From the NCBI GenBank assembly GCA_021647365.1, contig JAKIUW010000014.1, forward strand, positions 16,337 to 80,336: 64,000 nt of DNA, written 5' to 3'. Origin of the DNA: Cocleimonas sp. (GTDB lineage Bacteria; Pseudomonadota; Gammaproteobacteria; Thiotrichales; Thiotrichaceae). Of this stretch, positions 42,178 through 51,522 are shown in pieces. How positions within the stretch are numbered: position 1 is the stretch's first letter; the number at the start of each line of letters is the position of its first letter. Under the pieces are notes generated by a model that had not been told where the DNA came from, made no database searches, and saw only the letters and a list, made by a program, of their open reading frames with translations. The position numbers and the translations under genes are program-made.

Positions 42178-44471
42178 ATAAAACACAATTAGACCTTCTT
42201 AATTTAGATAAGATGGGTGGTGATGGCGGAGGCCCTGGCGACCACGACGGCATCGAACGTATCCCGCTAGAGGCTTATACCGAAAAAGCGTATTTGGATT
42301 ATTCCATGTACGTTATTTTAGATCGCGCGCTCCCTAATATTGGTGACGGTTTAAAACCTGTACAGCGTCGCATTGTATATGCGATGTCAGAACTGGGTTT
42401 ATCCGCAGCATCCAAGCATAAAAAATCTGCGCGTACGGTTGGTGATGTGTTGGGTAAATTCCATCCGCATGGTGATTCGGCCTGTTATGAAGCGATGGTA
42501 TTGATGGCGCAGCCGTTTTCATATCGTTATCCATTAGTAGATGGTCAGGGCAACTGGGGTTCGCAGGATGATCCAAAATCCTTCGCCGCCATGCGTTACA
42601 CCGAGTCTCGCCTCACGCCTTATGCCAAAGTATTGTTGCAAGAATTAGGGCAGGGTACGGTTGAATGGGTGGATAATTTTGATGGCACAATGCAAGAGCC
42701 ATCGTTATTGCCGTCGCGTTTACCCAATGTTTTATTAAACGGTGGATCAGGTATTGCCGTGGGTATGGCGACCGATATTCCACCACATAACTTGCGCGAA
42801 GTGGTTAATGCTTGTTTGCAACTTTTAAAGAAAAAAACAAGTAGTTTAGAGGAGTTACGCGAGTTTGTTAAAGCGCCAGATTATCCAACAAGCGCAGAAA
42901 TTATCAGTACGCCAGAAGAAATAAGTACCATTTACGAAAACGGCAAAGGTAGTGTAAAAATGCGCGCCGTGTGGGAGAAAGAAAACGGCGATATTATTAT
43001 TACCGCGCTTCCTTTTCAAACATCAGGTGGAAAAGTCTTAGAGCAAATTGCCGCTCAAATGCGCGCTAAAAAGCTACCGATGGTGGCAGATTTACGCGAT
43101 GAATCTGATCATGAAAACCCAACACGATTAGTGATAACACCACGCTCAAACCGTGTCGATATTGATCAATTGATGTCACATTTATTTGCATCGACCGATT
43201 TAGAGCGCAACTACCGCGTCAATATGAATATGATTGGTACGGATGGCAAACCGCAGGTTAAAAACCTTAAAGCGATTTTAACCGAATGGCTAGCGTTTCG
43301 CCGTGCGACCGTGGTTCGTCGTATCACATGGCGTTTAAATAAAGTCTTAGAGCGTTTGCATATTTTAGAAGGCTTGCTAACCGCGCATCTTAATATTGAT
43401 GAAGTAATCAGAATCATTCGTGAGAATGACGAGCCAAAACCTATTTTGATGGAGCGTTTCACGCTCAGTGATATTCAAGCTGAAGCGGTATTAAATCTAC
43501 GCTTACGCAACTTAGCAAAGCTAGAAGAATTTCAGATTCGTGCTGAGCAAGAAGAGTTAATCAAAGAACGTGATGAGCTACAAGGCTTGCTAGATTCACC
43601 TGCAAAACTCACTTCGCTCATCAAGAAAGAACTCAAAGAAGATGTCGAGAAATACGGCGATGATCGTCGCTCACCCATCGTGGTGCGCGAAGCTTCGCAA
43701 GTGCTGGATGAAACTGCGTTAATCCCATCAGAGCCTGTGACAGTCGTATTGTCAGAAATGGGTTGGATTCGCGCGGCAAAGGGTCACGATATTGACCCGC
43801 ATGCGCTCAGCTACAAACAAGGCGATAAATTCCAATCCTCCGCGTTGGGGCGCTCAAACCAAAACGTAGTGTTGCTCGACAGCAATGGGCGAAGTTACAC
43901 GCTCGCTGCACACACATTACCATCTGCGCGGGGGCAGGGCGATCCACTCAGTGGGCGTTTCAAACCTGCTGAGGGTGCGAACTTTAAATCGACAATTATG
44001 GGCAAGAATGAACAACTCTTCTTATTAGGAAGCAGCTTCGGCTACGGTTTTATCTGTAAATTTGAAGATATGCTAAGCCGTGCAAAAGCGGGCAAGGCAA
44101 CCGTAAGCTTAGGCAAAGCAGGTGCAGAGATTGCTTGTCCTTCACAGGTCACTGATATTGAGACAGACCTAATTGCCGCCGTCACCTCAGAAGGTCATTT
44201 GTTGATTATTGATGCTAAAGAAATCCCTCAGTTATCACGAGGAAAAGGTAATAAGATCATTAATGTACCTAGTAAAAAGCTAAAGGCAGGTGAAGAAAAA
44301 GTTGTCGCAATTATAGCGCTTGCACAAGGCGCAAAACTCATTGTTCATGCAGGTAAAAAACACAAAGCGATCCAAGGTGCGGAGCTTATCGAATATCAAA
44401 GCGAGCGCGGAAAGCGCGGTAAATTATTACCAAAAGGCTATAGAAACGTGAGTCGTTTAGAGGTGGAATAA
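42171..44471 (+). CDS. parC: DNA topoisomerase IV subunit A (ParC)
   Basis: ParC is the breakage-reunion subunit that decatenates chromosomes. The 766-residue protein has YAMSELGLSA, the region GDVLGKFHPHGDSACYEAM, the active Tyr in AAMRYTESRL and a C-terminal beta-pinwheel. The quinolone-determining Ser and Glu (DSACYE) are wild type. The start overlaps the exonuclease-like gene by 7 bases. parE is not in the window. A type A palindrome follows. Confidence 0.96.
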   Translation: MVDKTQLDLLNLDKMGGDGGGPGDHDGIERIPLEAYTEKAYLDYSMYVILDRALPNIGDGLKPVQRRIVYAMSELGLSAASKHKKSARTVGDVLGKFHPHGDSACYEAMVLMAQPFSYRYPLVDGQGNWGSQDDPKSFAAMRYTESRLTPYAKVLLQELGQGTVEWVDNFDGTMQEPSLLPSRLPNVLLNGGSGIAVGMATDIPPHNLREVVNACLQLLKKKTSSLEELREFVKAPDYPTSAEIISTPEEISTIYENGKGSVKMRAVWEKENGDIIITALPFQTSGGKVLEQIAAQMRAKKLPMVADLRDESDHENPTRLVITPRSNRVDIDQLMSHLFASTDLERNYRVNMNMIGTDGKPQVKNLKAILTEWLAFRRATVVRRITWRLNKVLERLHILEGLLTAHLNIDEVIRIIRENDEPKPILMERFTLSDIQAEAVLNLRLRNLAKLEEFQIRAEQEELIKERDELQGLLDSPAKLTSLIKKELKEDVEKYGDDRRSPIVVREASQVLDETALIPSEPVTVVLSEMGWIRAAKGHDIDPHALSYKQGDKFQSSALGRSNQNVVLLDSNGRSYTLAAHTLPSARGQGDPLSGRFKPAEGANFKSTIMGKNEQLFLLGSSFGYGFICKFEDMLSRAKAGKATVSLGKAGAEIACPSQVTDIETDLIAAVTSEGHLLIIDAKEIPQLSRGKGNKIINVPSKKLKAGEEKVVAIIALAQGAKLIVHAGKKHKAIQGAELIEYQSERGKRGKLLPKGYRNVSRLEVE

Positions 44472-44482
44472 TTTATTATCTA

Positions 44483-44558
44483 AAGCACACCCCCCCACTT
44501 TTACATGATGTTCTTAATCATGATTAGAAACATCATGTAAAAGTGGGGGGGTGTGCTT
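44483..44558. repeat. C-rich palindromic repeat, copy 13 (type A/A)
   Basis: Both arms are intact, with seven C and seven G. The loop between them is itself palindromic (TTCTTAATCATGATTAGAA with one mismatch), so the structure can extend to a nearly continuous stem. Confidence 0.9.
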
Positions 44559-44702
44559 GTTAAGTGACTGTGTTTTTTAACGCAGAAGTAAAAAAGAGTA
44601 TTCGCAGAGGACGCTGAGTTTTCTTGTATTCCTCACCTAAGCGAAGGCTCCTGTGTCGCTATCAGGAGTCCCAACTTAGGCTGGGAAGACATATATATTA
44701 CA

Positions 44703-44781
44703 CGTCATCCCCGCATGTTTTTAGCGGGGATCTCGTGATAGCTGAACAAGATCCCCGATAAAAGTACTCGGGGATGACGAG
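44703..44781. repeat. GTCATCCCC-type palindromic repeat
   Basis: The outer arms are CGTCATCCCCG and CGGGGATGACG, with inner hairpins CCCCGCATG..AGCGGGG and GATCCCCGAT..TCGGGGAT. It has the same plan as 5892-5966 with compensating C/G changes on both arms. Confidence 0.78.
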
Positions 44782-44834
44782 ATACCAATACTGTTGGAAC
44801 TATTATATTGGACTTATTCAGAGAGTCATTTCTA

Positions 44835-45896
44835 ATGGAGTTTAAATGTTTCACCCAGTGGAATCAGCTACCACCAAATAGCGATGCACTGTTTGCCGAA
44901 GCCGAAAAAAGCAGCCTGTTTTTTTCGCGCGCATGGTTTGAAAACCTAGCTACTACGGCATTTGAAAATGATCAGAGCCTATTACTGGTCTGCGTTGTTG
45001 AAGAAAATGAAGCTAGTAAAGAGAATGTGCTAGCAATCCTACCGTTAATATCCTCTGACAATAAAGAATGGACTGCCCTCAGTCATATATATACCTCGCT
45101 TTACACCGTGTTGATGGAAAAAATCCATCAGCAAAAACAACAACAAGCAATACTCAACTGTTTGGCTAAAGGGCTAAGTCAGCTACCGTTTGAATCTTTA
45201 AAACTAGACGCACTAGCGGCAGATGATGAGACACTAAATAACTTACAGCACGCCATGGAGTCATCGGGCTTATTCTGCGTTCGCTACGCACATTTTTTCA
45301 ACTGGTTTTATCCCTTACAAGGTCAAACATTTGTCGACTATATGGCGACACGTCCGTCCAGAGTGCGTAATACTATCGCCCGCAAACAACGTAAGCTTGA
45401 ACGTGAGCATGGTTACGAAATTCGTCTTTACACAGGATGCGACGTACAAGCAGCGATGGCAGATTTCCACGCCGTTTATAAAGCAAGCTGGAAAGCTAAT
45501 GAGCGGTTTGCAGAGGTTATGGAAGGTTTTATAACCCGCTTCTCAAACTTAGGCTGGACACGACTCGCTATTCTTTATATTGAAGGAAAGCCAGTCGCCA
45601 CTCAACTCTGGTTTGTAGTACACAAAAAAGCCAGTATTTTTAAGCTAGCTTACGATGAAGATTGGAAGCAATATTCACCTGGTTCAATCCTCACCCAATA
45701 CCTAATGGAAACAGTGATAGATACTGATAAAATTGAAGAAATTGATTTTCTAACGGGTAATGATCACTACAAGCAAGATTGGATGTCAGAACGTAGACAA
45801 CGCTGGAGAATGGTAATTACGCATAAACCGCAAACTACGAAAAGTGGGTATTCGTTTAATGGATTAATTCAAGGGCTTTTAAATAGGCTTTCCTGA
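44835..45896 (+). CDS. GNAT-fold acetyltransferase (BioF2-like / FemAB-like)
   Basis: This 353-residue protein resembles the CelD/BcsL acetyltransferase_6 family: an N-terminal half (FFSRAWFENLATTAFE), the linker RPSRVRNTIARKQRKLEREH, and a C-terminal half with AILYIEGKPVATQLWFVVHK and SPGSILTQYLMETVI. Such enzymes acylate polysaccharide or peptide amines in the cytoplasm. The start was moved to ATG 44835, because the upstream TTG adds nine unconserved residues. Confidence 0.78.
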   Translation: MEFKCFTQWNQLPPNSDALFAEAEKSSLFFSRAWFENLATTAFENDQSLLLVCVVEENEASKENVLAILPLISSDNKEWTALSHIYTSLYTVLMEKIHQQKQQQAILNCLAKGLSQLPFESLKLDALAADDETLNNLQHAMESSGLFCVRYAHFFNWFYPLQGQTFVDYMATRPSRVRNTIARKQRKLEREHGYEIRLYTGCDVQAAMADFHAVYKASWKANERFAEVMEGFITRFSNLGWTRLAILYIEGKPVATQLWFVVHKKASIFKLAYDEDWKQYSPGSILTQYLMETVIDTDKIEEIDFLTGNDHYKQDWMSERRQRWRMVITHKPQTTKSGYSFNGLIQGLLNRLS

Positions 45897-45910
45897 TTTA
45901 GTTATCACCA

Positions 45911-45961
45911 AAAGCACACCCCCCTAGTTTTACATGATGTAAAACTAGGGGGGTGTGCTTT
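45911..45961. repeat. C-rich palindromic repeat, copy 14 (type B/B, short loop)
   Basis: AAAGCACACCCCCCTAG with TTTTAC pairs with GTAAAACTAGGGGGGTG and TGCTTT around an ATGAT loop. It lies between two converging genes, 9 bases from the lipoprotein stop. Confidence 0.9.
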
Positions 45962-45969
45962 ATATTATT

Positions 45970-48297
45970 TTAAGGTGTACAGCCTGACTCTTCCCACCAG
46001 CAATTACCTACCGCTTCTTGGAAGCTCATAATACCATCATATTTAGGCGACTCCGCACGTGATTTATTCAGGTGTTCTTTGATTCCAAAGTTGCCGTAGC
46101 GGTAGTAGGATTGTGGCATGGTGTAAAGTGTGAATAGGGTAGTGCCTTCGTCTGCTAAAGCCTTCCAGCCTTCCATAAATGTCATGTAGCGTTGCTTCAT
46201 GCGTGGGTCGCGATTGGCATCGTTGAAGAGCTTGCGAAGACGTATTTGATCACTTGGACTAACATCTTTGCCTAATACTCCTGTTACTAAATGTTGTCCA
46301 CCTTCGTAGCTAATTAATTTAAGGTTGTACAAATTGGTAATTGCAAGCTGTCTTTTTACTGCCTCGATAGTTCCATCTATGCCCTTAACATCATTATCCA
46401 TAGCTACAGTTTGATCAATAATGTCAAAAATGTCATCAACTGTAGTTGCTTCGGTTAAAACTTTTTGTGCATCTGTACAGAAATTATGGGGAGCATCTCT
46501 GTATGGACACCCAAAGAAATAAGGAGCAATGGCTACACTATCAATCTTATTTGTAGGAACATTCTCAAGCATTCTTTTAGTTAGAATTGTATCGCCGATA
46601 AATGAGCCTAAAACACGTACCATACGGGAGTTTCCTGTTCCAAATTCGGCTTCCCATAAATCAAATATTTCTACCGCTCGCTTACTGTAATAATTAAGGC
46701 GCGCGTAGTAATCTCCGTGACAGCGAATATTTTTTAGTCTTTTTTCTTCGGTAAGATTATCGCAATATTGTTGGGCATCAGCAGGAATATCATTTAGCCC
46801 CAGTCTATTTCCTTCGGAAATTGAGTAGGCATAACCTGCAAAACCCGAGTTCCAAACTTCATTGGAGTATTCGATATAAACTTTAAGTGATGTATCGAGG
46901 TTAGCTTTAACCTGTTTAGCATATTGTTTAACATAGTCATTGCCAGAGACATGCGGCATGTTTACCCAAATATCGCGTTTTAGCGTATTGGCTAAGGCAA
47001 TCATTACGCTTACAGGTACGCCTTTGTGGTCTTCATCGACTGTTCTGCCATCATTCCCACCCCAGGCTGAATCATCCATTTTTGCACGGTGATCCCATGT
47101 GCCTACACCAACAGGACAGTCAGCAGCGGTATAACAAAGCTTTTTAAGGCTAGCTTCCATCAGATTCATCATACGGATGACTTTGAAGTTTCTTAAAAGC
47201 ATTAAGTAATCTGGATTAAAGATGATAGCGTTTCTATCAGCTTGTAAACGCTCTTCAAATGATTCGTAGGTCGTTCCATTCGGGCAGGTGTCGGTTTCAT
47301 CTACACGAATAAAGGGATTACTTGTACAGGTTCCACCGGGCATGATGATGCGGATATTTTTGACATAGCTATTATTAGATATGTCACTTACGTAAGAATA
47401 TATTTGATTTGTTTCAGAAACTGTCTGCTCTTTTTCTCTTTCACTGTCACCATCTTTAAAAATAAAATCTTGTAGTTTAATATCCAGCAATATTTTATTT
47501 TGATTTGGGATATTTGTTTGTGCTGAAACAGAACCCGAAGTACTAAAACTTAATTTTCCTGAACCTTCGTATAATACGGTGTATTGACCTTCAGGAATTG
47601 AATCTTTTAAAGAACCTTGTAGTAAACTCGCACTAACTGTAGTTTTATTTGGGTCAATAGTTGTTGGCCAGCCATTTTCATCATAAGTGGTTGAGTTTTG
47701 AATGTAAATTATTTGATCGTTCTCGTCACGAATAACATCACCATTAGAATCTGTTTTGGCTATTCTTTGTGATTCTTTAAAAGGACGCGCCGTTCTAAAA
47801 ATATCCACAAACGGCATAGGCATACCCGCCGTATCAGCACCGCCTTGTGGGCCTTCGGTATTGATGCCTAATGAAGGTTTAAAGGGAAGTTCGGGCATTG
47901 TGCCTGTGGCTAAGTAGATAGCTTTTATTGTATTTGGGTTATCTAGGTTTGCAGTGAACGTGACGGTAGAATCGGCAGACTTATTACCTTGGCTATCGGT
48001 ACTGCTGACAGTGATTGTACCGCTAGTTTGTGCTTTGTTACTTGTGAGGGAGTAATTTCCTGCATTATCAGCAACGGTTGTTTGAATACTTCCATCAGGA
48101 AAAGTAACGGTGATTGTAGAGCCTGCTTCGGCTTTACCTGATACTGAAACTAAGCCACTGTCATTTGATGTTGGCGTATTTGCTGTTGGTACATTGGGGT
48201 TTACAGCTTTGGTTGAACCACCGCCTCCACCACAAGCTGTAAGTGTTGCCAATAAAACAACAACAGCTACTCTTTTCACAGTCGAACTAAATTCCAT
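45970..48297 (-). CDS. Lipoprotein with Ig-like domain and glycosidase-like C-terminal domain
   Basis: A 775-residue lipoprotein: signal with lipobox LTAC (Cys22) followed by five Gly, a linker, a bacterial Ig-like domain (about 48-118: VSGKAEAGSTITVTFPDGS), then a large domain. In it KVYIEYSNEVWNSG (Asn479-Glu480) resembles the acid/base Asn-Glu of clan GH-A barrels, and LISYEGGQHL (Glu665) could be the nucleophile. I infer a surface glycoside hydrolase or carbohydrate-binding relative, but no named family is certain. AAGGGGAAG precedes the ATG. It is a single gene. Confidence 0.72.
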   Translation of the reverse strand: MEFSSTVKRVAVVVLLATLTACGGGGGSTKAVNPNVPTANTPTSNDSGLVSVSGKAEAGSTITVTFPDGSIQTTVADNAGNYSLTSNKAQTSGTITVSSTDSQGNKSADSTVTFTANLDNPNTIKAIYLATGTMPELPFKPSLGINTEGPQGGADTAGMPMPFVDIFRTARPFKESQRIAKTDSNGDVIRDENDQIIYIQNSTTYDENGWPTTIDPNKTTVSASLLQGSLKDSIPEGQYTVLYEGSGKLSFSTSGSVSAQTNIPNQNKILLDIKLQDFIFKDGDSEREKEQTVSETNQIYSYVSDISNNSYVKNIRIIMPGGTCTSNPFIRVDETDTCPNGTTYESFEERLQADRNAIIFNPDYLMLLRNFKVIRMMNLMEASLKKLCYTAADCPVGVGTWDHRAKMDDSAWGGNDGRTVDEDHKGVPVSVMIALANTLKRDIWVNMPHVSGNDYVKQYAKQVKANLDTSLKVYIEYSNEVWNSGFAGYAYSISEGNRLGLNDIPADAQQYCDNLTEEKRLKNIRCHGDYYARLNYYSKRAVEIFDLWEAEFGTGNSRMVRVLGSFIGDTILTKRMLENVPTNKIDSVAIAPYFFGCPYRDAPHNFCTDAQKVLTEATTVDDIFDIIDQTVAMDNDVKGIDGTIEAVKRQLAITNLYNLKLISYEGGQHLVTGVLGKDVSPSDQIRLRKLFNDANRDPRMKQRYMTFMEGWKALADEGTTLFTLYTMPQSYYRYGNFGIKEHLNKSRAESPKYDGIMSFQEAVGNCWWEESGCTP

Positions 48298-48535
48298 TTT
48301 CTTCCCCTTTAAACCCAGTTTTTTGGTTTGTACTCAGTTGTGCGCTAGTTTCTTAGAATGTTATTAGCACAACAAGTTCCCTTTTAAAGTAAATTGTAAC
48401 AAATAACTCGTTATAAATCTGTTATTTATAAGCAGTTTGTTAAGTACTCAATAAAGAATGAATTGAATTGTTATATGATATTGTTATATTTTTTCGTATT
48501 TACAAAAAACTAAAGATTAAGGTTATACTTTATCC

Positions 48536-49855
48536 GTGATAAAAAGCCACCCAGATAACCAACCCCTTGCTGAACGTATGCGCCCCAAAACCTTGGAGGA
48601 GTACGTTGGTCAGCAACATATTTTGGGTGAAGGCAAGCAGTTACGCGCGGCGATTGAACAAGACCGTTTACATTCTATGTTGTTCTGGGGACCTCCTGGA
48701 ACAGGTAAAACAACACTGGCAAGACTCATCGCGCATTATAGCGGCGCAGAATTTATTACCATGTCGGCGGTGCTTTCGGGTGTTAAAGATATTCGCGCAG
48801 CAGTTAAATTAGCCAAAGAGAACCATGCTTTGGATGGTCGTAATACGGTTTTATTTGTGGACGAGGTGCATCGTTTTAATAAATCTCAGCAAGATGCTTT
48901 TCTGCCGCATGTTGAAGATGGTACGTTTAGTTTTATCGGTGCGACGACTGAAAACCCCTCGTTTGAATTGAATAACGCTTTGCTTTCACGCGTACGAACC
49001 TATGTTTTACGTGCGTTAACCGTTGATGATATTAAGCTGATTTTGCAATCAGCCATTAATGATAGAGAACGCGGACTAGGAAAGTTAAAACTAGAAATTG
49101 ATAAAGAAGCTTTAGGTTTTTTAGCTAAAGCGGCAGATGGTGATGCAAGACGTGGATTGAATTGGCTGGAGATAGCAGCTGATTTAGCTAGCGACAATGA
49201 TAATAAAATCACTCTAGCAACCATCGAAGAAATTGCCAGCGAAGGTGTACGCCGTTTTGATAAAGGTGGTGATCTCTTTTACGAGCAAATATCAGCTTTA
49301 CACAAATGTGTACGCGGAACCAATCCCGATGCGGCTTTATATTGGTTTTGCCGAATGATTGATGGTGGCTGTGACCCGATTTACATCGCAAGACGTGTAG
49401 TGCGTATGGCGAGTGAAGATATTGGCAATGCCGATCCGCGTGGTTTGTCATTGGCGATGGATGCTTGGCAAACTTACGAGCGCTTAGGTAGCCCCGAAGG
49501 TGAGTTGGCAATAGCACAAGCACTGGTTTATCTTGCATCAGCACCCAAAAGTAATGCGGTGTATATGGCGTATAATCAGGCGATGAGAGATGCGAAAGAA
49601 TCTGGCTCTTTAGACGTGCCGATGCATTTACGCAATGCGCCCACTAGTTTTATGAAGGATATGGATTACGGCAAAGACTACCGCTACGCGCATCAAGAAG
49701 AGGGTGCTTATGCAGCTGGTGAAACGTATTTTCCTGAAGAGATGGGTGAGCGTGTTTATTACGAGCCAGTAGCGCGTGGGCTAGAATTAAAAATAGGTGA
49801 GAAGTTGGCGCATTTGCGTGAGCAGGATCGTTTAGCTAGGAAAAACTCAAAGTAG
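48536..49855 (+). CDS. rarA: Replication-associated recombination protein RarA (MgsA)
   Basis: This AAA+ ATPase is related to clamp loaders and acts at stalled forks. The 439-residue protein has Walker A GPPGTGKTTLARL, Walker B VLFVDEVHRFNKSQQDA, sensor 1 GATTENPSFELNNALLSR and the C-terminal tetramerization region (MIDGGCDPIYIARRVVRMAS). A GTG start at 48536 gives the usual N-terminus (PLAERMRPKTLEEYVGQ). It normally sits near lolA or serS, but here it is alone. Confidence 0.95.
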   Translation: MIKSHPDNQPLAERMRPKTLEEYVGQQHILGEGKQLRAAIEQDRLHSMLFWGPPGTGKTTLARLIAHYSGAEFITMSAVLSGVKDIRAAVKLAKENHALDGRNTVLFVDEVHRFNKSQQDAFLPHVEDGTFSFIGATTENPSFELNNALLSRVRTYVLRALTVDDIKLILQSAINDRERGLGKLKLEIDKEALGFLAKAADGDARRGLNWLEIAADLASDNDNKITLATIEEIASEGVRRFDKGGDLFYEQISALHKCVRGTNPDAALYWFCRMIDGGCDPIYIARRVVRMASEDIGNADPRGLSLAMDAWQTYERLGSPEGELAIAQALVYLASAPKSNAVYMAYNQAMRDAKESGSLDVPMHLRNAPTSFMKDMDYGKDYRYAHQEEGAYAAGETYFPEEMGERVYYEPVARGLELKIGEKLAHLREQDRLARKNSK

Positions 49856-49893
49856 AATTTGTTATTTAGAAAGAGTGTTGTAAAAGTAGATTA

Positions 49894-49967
49894 TGTAGGT
49901 TGGCGCTGAGGAACGAAGCTCAACGTGGCATTGATTGTTGGGCTTCGTAAGCTCAGCGCCAACCTAC
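49894..49967. repeat. GTAGGTTGG-type inverted repeat, copy 3
   Basis: TGTAGGTTGGCGCTGAG pairs exactly with CTCAGCGCCAACCTAC at the other end, and CGAAGC pairs with GCTTCG inside. It lies directly upstream of the His-rich lipoprotein gene. Confidence 0.87.
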
Positions 49968-49991
49968 TTACAAACGGTTAAAAGGTTATTT

Positions 49992-51308
49992 ATGAAAAGT
50001 ATATTTTATATTTTGTTACTACTGTCTGTTCAAGCTTGCTCAGCAAAGGCAGCGCCGCCTGCTTCACATTCGCATGGCGGACGTGTGCATATTCACTCTT
50101 TACCCGCTATAGGAGCAGGGCATCGGCACGGTACAGGAGCACCAGGTGTATTAGCTCAAAGTACAAATAATGGAGGCACAGTGACAAGCTCGGTTGAATA
50201 TGAAAAGCCAAGACAATCACCGCGTATACCTAGACCTACCACCACGAACACAATCAAAGGAGATGTAAGCTGTCGTAGCGGTGAGTCCGATTGCAATATA
50301 TGTGCAGCAAATGTACAACAACAATTTAGCCGAGCGGCGGCAGGACAATTAAGGTGGCGAAAGCTTTCGTGGCATTTTTCATGGCCGCAAAAATACCCTC
50401 CTAATGGTACACGCCCTTTAGATGTATTTGATGGTAAGCCTGCGTATCCTTTAGGAATCCCCAATAAACATATTCAAGGGTTTGCACGTACAAATTCAGC
50501 GCATTTCCCCTTTGTGGGAACGCACAGCCATAAGCGCAAAGGCAGTGTGTTTACTGTTGCGAAAAATAGCAATGGCAGTATGAGCCTTGCATCGTTACAA
50601 AAAAGTAGAGGTGGACATCCTAGCGGCATACAAGTAATTGGTGATTTTCTTATTTATGGTGATGGGGGTATGTTGATCTTTAAAGATATAAACTCTGTCA
50701 ATCAAACTCGTACTAAAAGCATAAGAATCACTCCCAAAGCACGTTTCGGATATGGTGGCGGATTAGGCTTGCTTCGCTTATCGAACAATAATTTATTGGT
50801 GCTAACTTCAGGGCCGGGCAGCCAAGATAAACGCCCGCGTTATAATTATTTTTATAAAGTTCAGACACAAAATGGTATGCCACAAAAGCTTACGCTGCTG
50901 AGTAAGTCTCGTTCTAGTATTCCTGCCAATTGGCCAAAAAATCTTGGCTTCTCGGAGAATTTATCGTTAATCACAGAATGTGGTACAGGCGATATTTACA
51001 GTGTTCATACCACTGGTTCATCACAAGGTATCGGCTCAGTCACAGGCAATGGTTATTGGCGTTTATCTAAACTGGTAGAGCAACAAGGCAAGCTTAGCTT
51101 ATCGCCATTAAGCGTATTTTACACAAGGCAAAATATGTCGAGTTGTAATATAAGCTCAGCCGCTACTGTGTATGTGAATCACCAGCATAAATTAGAATTC
51201 TATTGTCATGGTTTTGCTAAAGATCCATCGGGTTCTACCTTTAATGTGTTGGGTTCGCCCAGCCGTAATGGTCGGGATAAGTTTGATTTTAAAATGGGGA
51301 CTTTATAG
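49992..51308 (+). CDS. Hypothetical lipoprotein with His-rich N-terminus
   Basis: A lipoprotein signal with lipobox VQAC (Cys near 15) starts this 438-residue protein. The next 30 residues are His-rich (SHSHGGRVHIHSLP, GAGHRHGTG), a likely metal-binding patch. The rest, from about residue 110, has paired cysteines (CRSGESDCNICA) and beta-rich segments (GDFLIYGDGGMLIFKDINS) that resemble a propeller-like fold, but I do not recognise the family. AAAGG precedes ATG 49992; an earlier in-frame ATG at 49935 lies within the repeat. Confidence 0.72.
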   Translation: MKSIFYILLLLSVQACSAKAAPPASHSHGGRVHIHSLPAIGAGHRHGTGAPGVLAQSTNNGGTVTSSVEYEKPRQSPRIPRPTTTNTIKGDVSCRSGESDCNICAANVQQQFSRAAAGQLRWRKLSWHFSWPQKYPPNGTRPLDVFDGKPAYPLGIPNKHIQGFARTNSAHFPFVGTHSHKRKGSVFTVAKNSNGSMSLASLQKSRGGHPSGIQVIGDFLIYGDGGMLIFKDINSVNQTRTKSIRITPKARFGYGGGLGLLRLSNNNLLVLTSGPGSQDKRPRYNYFYKVQTQNGMPQKLTLLSKSRSSIPANWPKNLGFSENLSLITECGTGDIYSVHTTGSSQGIGSVTGNGYWRLSKLVEQQGKLSLSPLSVFYTRQNMSSCNISSAATVYVNHQHKLEFYCHGFAKDPSGSTFNVLGSPSRNGRDKFDFKMGTL

Positions 51309-51320
51309 TTTCTACAATTG

Positions 51321-51346
51321 TGATGTAAAACTAGGGGGGTGTTGTT
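51321..51346 (+). repeat. C-rich repeat, right half-arm of an everted pair (copy 15, type B)
   Basis: GATGTAAAACTAGGGGGG and TGTTG form a right arm with no left arm before it. The matching left arm lies 90 bases downstream, so the pair is arranged back to front. Confidence 0.75.
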
Positions 51347-51433
51347 TTTTTAAGGCTCACGAAGAGCCAGAAAGTATGTAAGACATTGCGAAGCAATACC
51401 TAGCAGTGGTCGAAACAAGGGAGAGTGCTTTAA

Positions 51434-51461
51434 AAAGCACACCCCCCTAGTTTTACATGAC
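51434..51461 (+). repeat. C-rich repeat, left half-arm of an everted pair (copy 16, type B)
   Basis: AAAGCACACCCCCCTAG continues to TTTTACATGAC, with no right arm after it. With copy 15 it flanks about 90 bases that hold no gene. Confidence 0.78.
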
Positions 51462-51522
51462 AAGCCACGTCAGCTGTGGCTTAATCCTATTTATAGAGTT
51501 AAAAAGTTAAGGAAAGTCACAA

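Larger units (their letters stand above)
44472..44834. other. 363-base repeat-filled gap between parC and the acetyltransferase gene
   Basis: The gap contains a full C-rich palindrome, a stretch resembling CGCAGAGGACGC-type repeats (44578-44620) and a GTCATCCC-type clover repeat. I see no gene. Confidence 0.6.

Noticed and set aside
42441..42500. Quinolone-resistance change in ParC
   Set aside because: The Ser and Glu of the resistance region are the sensitive-type residues; the Tyr-to-Phe change beside it is not a known resistance site.
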